Shown one piece after another: positions 25,639 through 36,300 of a stretch of 64,000 nt of DNA (its first letter is position 1; the number at the start of each line of letters is the position of its first letter). Position numbers and translations under genes: made by a program. Where the stretch lies: positions 885,979 through 949,978 of the forward strand of contig VXAA01000904.1 of NCBI GenBank assembly GCA_013399115.1, written 5' to 3'. The stretch is from Anseranas semipalmata. Lineage: Eukaryota > Chordata > Aves > Anseriformes > Anseranatidae. Below the pieces are notes generated by a model that had not been told where the DNA came from, ran no database searches, and was given only the letters and a program-made list of their open reading frames with translations.

Positions 25639-26425
25639 TGGCCCACCAGCCTGCGCTGCTCTCGCACATCTCCCCCTTAAGTTTCCTAGGCATAAACCCA
25701 GCCCAGTGCGCAGGCAGGGTGTTTATTTAGACAAGACCTTTAAAAAGCATTGGTTAACCCATGACAGCTAAACCGCACCGCTAAATCCTGCTCTAGACAA
25801 GGTCAAGCTGTTTTTTTTTTTGCTGGAGGCAGCAGGAGGAATGTTGCCTTTGCCCATTACTGCCTTCCTAGGTAGGTTTCCACCAAGGTGTGTCATTTGC
25901 CTTATCCTCTGTTTATTCGGGGGGGGTCCAAAAATTCCAGGCACCACAGGGGTAAACTCAAGCGATGTTGATTTTGAGGATGCCCCTCACCCGGATGCAC
26001 AGCCCGGTCAGCTTTTGAACCTGGCTCTGGTGAACACTCCCCATCTCCCATCCAAACTAACTCCTTTAATGGCTTTTGGTGCCTCTTGAAGAAATAACAC
26101 TGCTTTCCTCAGAGCATCCCAGCTCCTCCAACACCCTTGTCTCGGTGGTGCCATTTCTGTGCCTGGAAGCAGGCAGAGGTGTCCATGCTTCTAAGCACAT
26201 CTGCATGGAGACAAATCCTGTCACACCGAGATATGACAGAAGCCTATCACCTCTCGTAAAGCATCAAGTGGGCTGCTAAAGTTCTGTCCTCTACTTGGTT
26301 TATTTTTCAGTGTGTTTGTATGTCAGCTTTTGTTAGGAGGCATTACCACGCTGGTTTCATGAGTCTGCAACTTAAAAACTACTAGGTTATTTCTATCAGG
26401 GCACTTTGAAAGAGTTAAGAAAGAC

Positions 26426-26442
26426 AAAAAAAAAAAAAAAAA
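26426..26442. repeat. Poly-A tract
   Basis: A run of 17 A. It may be a retroposon tail, but no body is recognised upstream. Confidence 0.9.
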
Positions 26443-29136
26443 GAAAAATGCCTGAGGGAAATGGCACTAACCTCAAGAGTTTGCAGAGAACCAAAAAGTG
26501 AGTCATAAAACTTAGCAGGACTCCCGCATTGAGCTTTCCTTCAGTCTAAAAGCCTGCGTCCAAAGTGGGGAGTCTGCAGTGTAAATGCCATTTATCCCAA
26601 GTTCACTGAATTCATACATGTCCCATTGACCTCCCCTTTACTTCCAAAAAATACCTAGCAGATGGGTAGTTTGGCCTGCAGGAATAAGGAGATGTAGTTC
26701 AAGCTGTGTGGCTGCTGGTTGTTGTCCTCCTTCCCTCCTCACCACCCTCCTGTTGTCCTTCTCCCCGTGTGTCCCCACCTGCCCATTTTGTTCCCTTTGC
26801 CTATTTGGCTGATGGATCAGCTCTCTCTTCCCACACCTCTTTCCTGTTTTACCTCTTTCCTCCTTGTTTTTCCTCTCCATTAAAGTCCTTTCCAGTCTGC
26901 CGCAAAGCTGATACTTTAATATATAAAGTAGATATGGACTAGAAGTAGACATGAGAGTCAGTCTGGGGTCAGCTCACACCACCTTCATCATTTTATTTTG
27001 TCCCCATCTTTTATCCTCCCTCCTCCTGTTTTGACCCAAATGTTTGTAGAGCTCCTTGCACTTTGGACCCTGATCCTCCCACCTTGGGGTCAAGATCTTG
27101 GTTGATTTGCCACTGCAGTGCAGAGACCAGTAAGTGTTTAAGAGCGGTGAGGGATGGCAGAGGTGCAAGGTGTCTTGGAAAATCCTAGCCCAAAGCATCC
27201 ACGAGAGACCAAAACTGCGCCTCTCTTGGAGGAGCATCCCATCCCGTCCCCATCCTTCCTACCCTCAGTAAAACCTGCCTAAGGTGGGTGGTGGCTTCGC
27301 TCTTGATGTTCGCCACGCCAGGGAGAGGAGAGCTGGGTGTCCCAAGGGTGAAAGGAGGGGGGATGTGTGAAAAACAGAGACCTGCAGGCTTGTGTGCCTT
27401 TTTTGGTTCTCGCGGTGTATGTTGTGGGGTTTTTAAGCTAGTTTTGCACATAAAAGGCTTCCAGTATCCCATAAAACGAAAATGGGGCTCTCACTCCTGT
27501 GGCTCATTTCCCTGCAAATCAGGGAGGAATTATAACTGGAGCTGGGCAAAAAAAATGTGATCAAAGCTCTTTCTGCTGGCTGATGTAAGCGGAGCAGTAC
27601 AAGACACAGATCTAATTTGAATACACCAAATCACTTGAGCGAAAATAATACTGATGGATAAAAAAAGTCTAGAAGCCTTGCTTTTAAATTTTAAAAATTG
27701 TCTTAATTTTAGCTTCAAAATGAAAGAAAGCCCCCACATCCTGAAAATGAACCGTGTAGTTTCACATTCACATTATGCAGTTCAACATAAGAATTAAAAA
27801 ATATGTATGCATAGGAGTATTTTTTTTCTGTTTGTTCTGCTCAGAAAACAAGAACACTTTCAGCTTGGGTCTCTCTGTAAGTATTTTTAAAATGCGAAGG
27901 AGGGATGTAGTCAGCAAATTCTCCTTCCATTTCGCTGCTAAGAAACACTGCAACTAAAAACTGGTTTTCTCACAGTGACAGTGAAGAATACATGGACCCG
28001 GAGGCTAATTCTGTGTAATTGTCTTTGCATCCACTGAATAATTTTGAATGTTGATCATGGACTAAATGAGTTTAGATCCCTAAAAATCGGCCTCGTCACA
28101 GCCTTCTCATTTTCATACTACCACCGAGCAAGCATCACTTTTGTGATTTTTCTGGGTTTTGTCTCTTTTGAGAGATAGCAGCTGTGTCCCACTCCAAACA
28201 GGGTGTTGCACGCACGTGTCTGTGCTGCTCTTCTGGCCCTGGCAAGCTAAATACATCGTATTCCCAGTAAGGCCTAGAGTATGGTTTTGCTTTGTGGATA
28301 TTAATAGCTGGTAGTGTAGGATTCTAACATGAGATTTCCAGATACATTATTTTGGTTATTATTTGGTTTATCTGTCTTCCTGACTTGTGTTGGCTTGGCA
28401 ACCTTTTGGAGGAGAGGGGAAAAGTTCAAGCACTGTTATTTGCTCCTTTTCCTGTGGCAAACAAATGCCATTGCAGTAATCCGAGCCATCAGATGGAGGC
28501 ATCCGAACATTTCCAAGGCAGTTCTTCAGAAGCCCAAATCTAATTTGCAGAAATTTAAAGGGATTTGGGCAACTTTGAGTTGAATATACAGTATTTCTTA
28601 CAGAAATTGCTTCACCCAGCATGCAAGGCTTCATCTGGTGTGATGGAGTGAGGGGTTCAAGAAAAGCACTTAACATGGTGGGATCATTAGGGTTGTAGGG
28701 ACACTGCCTACTCCCCACTAGTCAGTTCTGCATGAGGATGCTTTCTTTTTTGGCTTTTGGACGGTTACTGAACACAGTCTTAAATTGAGTTAGCTACTGC
28801 TACAGTATAATCAGGGTTTGTTCTGAAGTTAAACCACTGCCAAGTCTAAACACTCAAAAATTTGTGATATGACCTCAGGGAAGAAGGCAGAGCTTTTTGA
28901 AAGTGCTTTGCTTTGGTTTTATTTATCTTCTGGTCTCTGAGCACTTAATTTGGTGTGAGGATGCATTTTCAAACCTTTCTCTATCACATGAGGGAGGGAA
29001 AGAGAGTCGAGATTGTTATGTAATGCTGTTATTCCAGCACTTGAGGTTTCCAAGATCTAGGTGTTGTGGGAAGATTTGCAGCAAAACTGCATGAGTGGGT
29101 AATTTGCTATTACACAGTATTTTCTCTTCTTTGTAG

Positions 29137-29247
29137 CTACTTGGGCTTCCAGATGTTGATGATGATGCGTTTGAAGAATATAACGCAGATGTGGAAGAAG
29201 AGGAACCAGAAGCCGATCACCAACAAATGGGTGTCAGTCAGCAGTAA
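29137..29247 (+). CDS. Unrecognised gene, last coding exon (acidic C-terminus)
   Basis: After a CTTCTTTGTAG acceptor the exon enters in phase 0. It reads LLGLPDVDDDAFEEYNADVE, then EEEPEADHQQMGVSQQ, then TAA at 29245-29247. It encodes 36 residues, strongly acidic (Asp/Glu-rich) and ending in a Gln pair. The sharp change from a basic helical exon to an acidic tail is typical of a disordered C-terminal extension. A cytosolic or nuclear protein is the natural guess; no membrane segment or signal is seen. The gene's identity remains unknown. Confidence 0.82.
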   Translation, partial: LLGLPDVDDDAFEEYNADVEEEEPEADHQQMGVSQQ

Positions 29248-29383
29248 TTTTCGGAGAAGCTGAAAAATTGGGAATCCTTTGGTACCAGGTGGGGTCAGGT
29301 GGTCCCACGCTAGCCTGTTCGAATTAGCACATCACACGTGGATATCTGGCTCCCAGGAAAAAAGTTTTACAAAATGGTTTTTA

Positions 29384-29401
29384 AATAATAATAATAATAA
29401 T
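29384..29401. repeat. (AAT)n microsatellite
   Basis: Six AAT units in the presumed 3' UTR. Confidence 0.9.
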
Positions 29402-30994
29402 CTGTGATGAGCTTTGCTAAGAAGCGACCTGAATTTTGCTCCTGCTTCAGTGGGGTTTCTATGGAGTTGTCTTGGTAGCATTCTGCCATTGCCAGTCTAG
29501 AAGTAGTTTCGTTGCTGACTGTCTCCTTGATTTGTGTTCGAGAGTAACGTTCACTGACACGAATGTAGGGTACTTTGAATGTAGGAACTGTGGGGCTGGG
29601 GTGCGGAGTACTCGCACGTGACCTCTCGGGGGAAATCGGTGCAGAGAGTAGATGCAACCGGCGCTTTTCTTTTTAGTTTAACAGCTATGATTTTCGACTC
29701 TCTGCTGCCAGACAGCGCACCAAACTTTGAGAGGTTTCTCCTGAAAAACACTAGTTTAATAGCGGTCAGTACTGCAGAAGTGCGTATGAAGGCTCAACAA
29801 AAATGATGGGAAGTGGGAAATCCAGGGGAGTATCTGTTCAGACATGTTAATGTCATTTTACTGACACCTGAATTTACAAGTGATTGGATTAATAACTGGG
29901 AGTAATTAGAGCTCTGGTGTCAACAGTACACATCATAACGAACCTGGGTACTCTCACACCATTTAACCCAAAGCCAAATACTGTTTTTCTACAAATTCAA
30001 TCGATTAAAAACAGCCATTGCATATCCCACTTCTGCATGAAAACCAACTTTAAGCTTCACTGTTTCTAATACACCAGTAAATTATTACGTAAATCTTGCA
30101 GCATCGCCAGCTGAAGTGCAACTTAACTTGCAAGCCATAAGGGTATAAACCAGCATCTGGCTCTTAACGTTATGCTGGACCTTTTCCTCACTCTGGGCCT
30201 TTGAGCTGATCTGGGCATTTCCACCTCTGCGGAGGGGAGCTAAAATACTACCCAAGCAGGAGGGCCCCTCGTATTTTATACCTACTTTGAAAGGGTTTAA
30301 GTGGCTCCAATGAGTGCCAGACTGTGAAGATGCAGGGTCTCTTTATTTACATGCCTTTTGTACTGAAAATGTAAGAAGCAAAGTGATTCTGCTGTAAGAC
30401 AGCTATTTTCCATAATTGAACAAAATGTTTCTAAATTTATTCATTTTTTTCCAGTTTTTTTTTAAATGGCAAAATGAAGGTCACACGCTTCAAAAGCCCT
30501 TTTATACAGAATTAGCTTTATAAAAAAACAAAAAGTGAGTGAAGAGAAAATGCTTGGACAACTCGCAGAAACAACTCGCACCATTTTGAAAACCCTGTTG
30601 GTAGCAACGTCTCCTTTTCCATAGACTTTTTAAAGACTTTTTTTTTCAAGGTTACTTAAGAAAGTAAGTTTTCTTGGGGATTTACATTTCTGATGATGGG
30701 TTGAGAGATGCATAGCACTTGATTTTTCCAATCTGGGGCAAAGACCTTCCATAGCCAGGACAGTGTGCGGTACCCAATTGCGCACAGAAGTGTCTGCAAT
30801 GCTTTAAAAGTACGAGTTTAAGAATATCAAAAACAGTGGAAGAGAAATAGAGCTTAATGGAACTTTGTACATTCTTTCGGCATGCAGGCATAAACATGAT
30901 AGTCGCAATACATTTTCTATGGACTAGTGACGTGAGAACTGTGGCAGTTCATTGTATAACACTGTACAGCAGCAATAGGCTTTTCGCTTACAAA

Positions 30995-31000
30995 AATAAA
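30995..31000 (+). promoter_or_regulatory. Candidate polyadenylation signal AATAAA
   Basis: A canonical hexamer 1.75 kb after the stop at 29247, followed by a GT/T-rich stretch. The alternative is at 31582. Confidence 0.45.
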
Positions 31001-31020
31001 GTGTAAGAACAGTGGTTTCC

Positions 31021-33250
31021 ATCCCTGCTTTAAGTCCCTAAGTTTTTGTTCCTCTCCATCTAAAAAAGATGCCATAACCTTAAAAAGAACCTTGCTTCAG
31101 GAGAAGCTTTCTCTTTGTAGCATCAAGTCCTTTGGCTGCGGCTCGTCCAAATGGATCTTTTGGTGCCGGCTTTCCTCTGCTGCAGTGCCAAGCAAGACAT
31201 AATTTACAGTAGCACAAGCTATTGATTGAATTGTTAATGAGCGGTTGAGCATTAATATGGTCGTATGCAAACGTAAAGCTGTAAATTATGTAGATATATT
31301 ATTTTCTGCATTCATAACTCACTTTTTTTTGGAATACCATATGCCATTGGAGTGACCTCTGCACCAGAGTGCAAGTGCTTGGTAGCTGGGGACCCTTCTG
31401 CAGCTCCCACCCCTGCAAAATCCCCATTGCAGCCAGCAAGATTTTGTTCAAACAAAACTCCAGGGGGTGCACAAGGCTTGGTCCTGCAGAGAGCTGCACG
31501 CTCGTGTCCCCTCTCACGTTGCTGGGAGCCGAATGCGTGGACCCCCACTGCTGAAGTGAAGCACTACCAGGCAGCACTAAAAATAAACTGGAATTTTATA
31601 CATAGAAAACTTAATTGATGTGTGTATTGAATGTGAATGAGCATTAACATAGAATGTATTTTATCAAAAAATATTGATTGCTTACTTTGACCAAATACAC
31701 TTCTGTATTATCGTGTTACTTGTTCCATACTTACCAAACGATGCAGGAGATGCGGAACTGCCTTCGTTGTATCACAAAGTATTTATATATTTTATTTGTA
31801 TTTTATTTTTTTCTCACTACCCCCACATTTTGAGGTTAGTAGCCTTTCGATAATTAATCAGGGGTAGCATGACCCCTGGCTAGGCTGCCCGACCGAGACA
31901 CTGGATTTGTGAACACATGCGTAAATGCCTGCGCGTCTGGGGGCTCGGTGAGAAAATGTGGGTTCAGAGCTCTGCCACTGCCTTGCTCTGAGCTTCGGGT
32001 AGATCTCAGCGGCTGGGCCTCTGAGAAATTCAGTGGGAGCAGAGGAATTCCTTTGAAAGTCCCACCTGCAGCCCTTCGTAAAAAGGGCCGGTGGTATTAT
32101 TTGCCCACCAGCGTATAAAGCGCTTTTAGATCCGTGGGTGAGAAGAGGTACGCATCGTCGTTGCTCATCCTCAGAGCAAACCATTAGCGAAAGGACGCAG
32201 AAGAGCCTCCCTTCTCCTCCCTCGCCCTTCTCCCGGGGGCGTTGCATCTCCTAGCTGAACAGAAATGTGCAGCGCGGAGCCTCTCGCAGGGCTGGCGCTG
32301 CTGAACGTGAGCTGCATGAGCGCAGCGAGCAGAGCGCGGCCCAGGGGCTCGGGAGCACAAGGGATGCCGGGGGAAGAACAGACCTCTGAGATGTGGCAAC
32401 CAGGTTGGATAGCAGGGGCAAGTGTGGAAAAGGGCCCTGTCAGGGAGGTGCTGGGATTTCTGAGACCACCCCAACCACCCTGCCAAGTATCCGCTTATCA
32501 AACCTCTGCAGTGTATAAGAAAAGCTGCTCTGGATGTTACGAGACCTGTTTTTCTGTTAGCATCCTGCCTGATGAATGCGTTGGGATGGTGATGGAGGAA
32601 GGGGTGGAGAAAAGGCAAACTAAAAAGCTTTCTCCTCCTCTCTTCCCCAGCGTTATTATTTATGATATTGTGTGGGTAGGTAGGAGCAACAGGCAGGGAG
32701 CAGGAAGCTGCTTCATGAAGTGCACAGTAAAAAAACTCCTAAAAGGACTTGCTCATGATGCAGGCAGCCAATTTGAGAGAAAACGTTGGCAAACTGTCTC
32801 CTCGCAGAGATGCGGGGAGTAAACACCCCTGAGCACGATGGCCTGTGCTCACCACTTCATCCATCCTTCCCTTCTGTCCATCCTTCCCCCAAGTCCATCC
32901 TTACCGCTCCGTTCTCAGAAATTCCCACTCCCAGAGGAGGAGAAGTGGACAAAGGGGGAGAAGCTGGATGCCCCTTTCTGTAAATTGCTGAGCACAGGGA
33001 AATGCTTTGTTTTATCTTTCTAATTTTGGCAGGACCCCCCCGCCTCCCTGCAGCCTGTTTCTGCAGGCAGCTGCAGCTGGGAAGCCTTCACGTGATGGCC
33101 AGGCAGGAGTGACTTGGGGAGCTGGCTGTAGACCCTGGGACAGGCTGGGCTGGAGGTGGTCACCCAAGAGTCACCATGGACTGGCAGCTCAGGGCTGTCA
33201 TTTCCAAGGCAGACACTAACATAAAGAGAATCCTTAAATTCAGTCCTTAC
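31021..33250. other. Unassigned DNA with a CpG patch
   Basis: No gene is recognised. A GC-richer patch at about 32140-32370 holds several CpG. Overlapping open frames occur on both strands there (185 codons +, 144 codons -) without family resemblance. AT-rich DNA at 31210-31310 looks like typical conserved non-coding sequence, judged by eye only. Confidence 0.4.
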
Positions 33251-33366
33251 CTCTGATAGGAAGTGTTTTGAGGCCAGAATCTCTTGCCTTGGGTTTTTAT
33301 CGGACTTCTTCCGAGACTTGGTTGCATTATTGCTATCTGATGTCTGTGGTAGGAGGATTTTGCACA
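33251..33366 (-). CDS. Candidate coding exon, unrecognised gene on - strand
   Basis: On the - strand, a strong acceptor (TTTCCTTTCGCAG) precedes a 116-base open segment ending at GAG|GTAAGG. It enters in phase 1 and leaves in phase 0. It encodes 38 residues beginning CKILLPQTSDSNNATKSRKK and ending FLSE, a hydrophilic Lys/Ser-rich piece. The entry phase matches the exit phase of the candidate exon at 53937-54105. No family is recognised. Splice-like segments of this size do occur by chance, so the call depends on finding a transcript or homologue. Confidence 0.35.
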
Positions 33367-36300
33367 CTGCGAAAGGAAACCTGTTCACTTACCCACGCCT
33401 TCAGTGTGCCAAATGATCATTTACAGGCTCTAGGTTTGGCTTTTTTCTCATTGCTAAGTTTTTTTTTGAAGGAAGGAAATACCTGAAGGTGCACCTGTGT
33501 TATTACAAACCCCAGTTTCCACAGAGCTTGTAACACTGCGCTGTGTGTACGAGCCTGGTCAGAAATGCACAGATTAACGAAGAGGGCGTTCATTTGTCTG
33601 AAGAAACAACCTTCTTTGAACGAATAACTACTGACTACAGTAAAGCTCTCTGGTTTTGTGTAAAAAACGTTGAACTTTGAAATGCCCTGTCTGTGCTGAC
33701 ATGCTGCTGCTTATGTAGGCAAAGATCTGTGGTAGCACTGCATGCAAAGGATGTCTGCTTTCATCTTTGGGGGTGGTGGTGGAAATGCCAGCTCTGGATT
33801 TCAGTCAATACCATTTTTTTGTTGCCGAGTTTTCCTTTACTGATGCAGGGATCAGTCAGAGCTCAACACGTCAAGCAGAAATAATGTTGTGCCACGCCAT
33901 GCAAAGACTGTCCTTAGCATGCTTTCCACCATTTGTTTTCTGGCTGGAAGATCTCTGTCTCTTTGGGACTACAAAGCTGTGAAACAGGTTGCCAAAGGAT
34001 GTTGCCCTTTTGTTCAATGCTTTAAAAGGTGTAAGCCTCCAGTGGAGCCCTGCATATTCTTCTGTTCCTCCTTCCTCTCCCACCACCGAGGCATCAAATC
34101 CAACAGTGTAGTTACACCATAAGCTTGCCATTAAAGAGCTTACCAAACGCTGATGACTTATGGAGTCTTTTCTCTGTGAGCAAAATCAACTAAACAGGGG
34201 TTCTGGTGGGGTAAAGCGTAGCTAAAATGTGTGTGGTGAAGGGAACGAGAGGCTTGTATTTCTTGAGCAGTGTCAAAGCATGGTGGGATAAACCTGGTGT
34301 TTGCAGGTGTAGGGAGGAGAAAATGATTCCATCTGAGCTTTGGGTATTGCAGGGTGGGATCCAGAACTGCCAGGTCTTTCCATTTAGTGCAGCCTGAGCC
34401 AGTAGATTTGCTGTCAGAACATGGGAATTGGTGGTAATATTTGTGGATAAGCAAGTATTTCAGAGCTCCCAGGTCCTCTTCTGTTTTGCACAGATGAGGG
34501 AGACATCTGTTCTAATTAAGAGACATGTAACAATGTTGAAATGAAAATTGGTGGTTCTGTTCAACTCATTTGTCTCTTTTACTTAAACACCACACTTTTA
34601 ATTGTCAGTGTGACATCTTCTCACTCTGATTTAGTTGAAGGAACACTGCCAGTCATTGCCTTTTGTCATGAGTCTCTGTCTGTGGGTTGAAGAACATTTT
34701 TCAACCCGTGGAAGAGCAAGTGCTTTAACTTAGCACTTCACCTTGCATTTTTGTCACTTTCCATGGCGTGAGCACTCTGCAGGAGGACCATGGCAGTGAT
34801 GTGCCCTGTGCTGCATCCAGAGCCCTCAGTGGCGGCTCTGAAGCCGTTCCTGATGGGGTGCCTGCCAGGACTAACTCCCTTCTGTTGATGAATGGTCCCA
34901 GCAGCACAAGCCCCACGACCTCTCGAGGGACACCTGGGTATGGTGGAAGCCACTGTGACAGTTGGGCTCTGGCTACTCCGCGCTCCAGCTCTCCAGAGTT
35001 GCATCACTCTTCCACCAATTCAAGAAATCAGGCTATCCCAGGGCTCTGATGGATTTTAGCTTTGTATCAAGGCAGACAGATCCACTGGAGGTCTGTGCTT
35101 TGTGTTGTCTCTATAAACTCCTGCCTAATGCAGTGTCTCCCACCAGAGCTGTCACCAAGCAGAACCGGTTGGGAAATGCAGTTACCCCTCCTTAGGAGGT
35201 CCACGTGCTGTTTTAAGGAGCACATCAGAATTAATGCTTTCTTTCTCCAAGTCATCATGTTCCTTCTTCTCTGTGAAAAGACTCATGCTTCCACCACTTG
35301 CTTAGTGAGTGATGAAACGCAATGTAAAAGTACATTTATTTTGAATACCTAGGAGTATGCATCTGTGCTTTTCACTGAGCAGTGCTGTTGTTGTGGAGGT
35401 AAAACTGAGGCAAGATTTGCAGAAGAAGGTATAATACCTTTTATTAGCCAAACTGATGCAGTGGGGGGAGAAGGCAAACAAGTGTCGAAGCTCCCAGGTG
35501 CCTGTCCATGCTGAAATGAAAGCAGCAATTGTGTGGGGCAGTCTGGCAGCACGTAGCCTCTCTCTTTAATGACCTTACCTTGCTCGTACACTTTTCTCAA
35601 GATATCGCAGCTGTAATGGTGCAGGGGAAGAGGGATTGTTTGGGCCAGGTTTTATTTACAGCCAGTAGCAGTGCTGAAGGGCCCAGAAGTGGATGTCAGC
35701 TACGTTACACCCACCACAGGGCTCCTTGACACAGCGTGTGGAAGTGCCGTAGCGTACAACGAGCTTCCAAGGCTTCATGCTTTGGGGTTTTATAGTAGTC
35801 CCCTAGAGGTCAGCAGAGCCTAAATTTTCAATCGACTTAAGCATTGCAGAGATGATAAAAGCAACGTCGCTGCTAGCCTGCAAGACTCTGCTTTTGCTCT
35901 CTTGCAACCTCAGTTCTTGCTGGAGGAGGGGTCAGGCTGGGAAAGCAGCAGTCAGCACCCGGGATGGAAAGCCCTGCTTTGGAGATGGATGGGCTGAGAG
36001 CTCGCCATGGAGAAAGACCGTGCGGAGGAGGCTGAAGCAGCCTGAAGATGGGTGCTGGTGTTGTTAAACTTGCACAGGACAGTGGGAGCTGGTGCCTGCA
36101 CCTCGTAGTCCTGGTGCAACCCATCCCACCTGGGACTGCAGCTGGACCGTACCCTGGCCACCTCTGGGGAGGAGGCCTTTCTCGTATCATGAGCACAGCC
36201 AGTGCTTTATGCAAGTCACCCAGGGAGGCAGGAGAGCTGGCTCGTATACGCCTTGAAAAAACACTGAGCCAAAGTGTTTCACTGCTGTTTAAATAAAGAA

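Larger units (their letters stand above)
23235..29136 (+). other. Intron of the unrecognised + strand gene
   Basis: A 5.9-kb intron bounded by GTAAGT and TTCTTTGTAG. It contains a G-quadruplex-type motif with CpG at 25601-25638, a poly-A run at 26426-26442, and a pyrimidine-rich stretch at about 26720-26900. A 193-codon open frame on the - strand (23934-24515) has no family resemblance and is treated as chance. Confidence 0.75.
29248..31020 (+). other. 3' UTR of the unrecognised + strand gene (approximate)
   Basis: AT-rich sequence without further exons follows the stop. It contains a short (AAT)n microsatellite at 29384-29401. The first well-placed AATAAA is at 30995-31000, giving a UTR of about 1.75 kb. 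Another AATAAA lies at 31582-31587. The extent is inferred. Confidence 0.5.

Noticed and set aside
34684..34707. gggttgaa/ttcaaccc hairpin resembling a terminator
   Set aside because: Eight-base stems are common by chance and intrinsic terminators of this kind do not apply to vertebrate nuclear genes.
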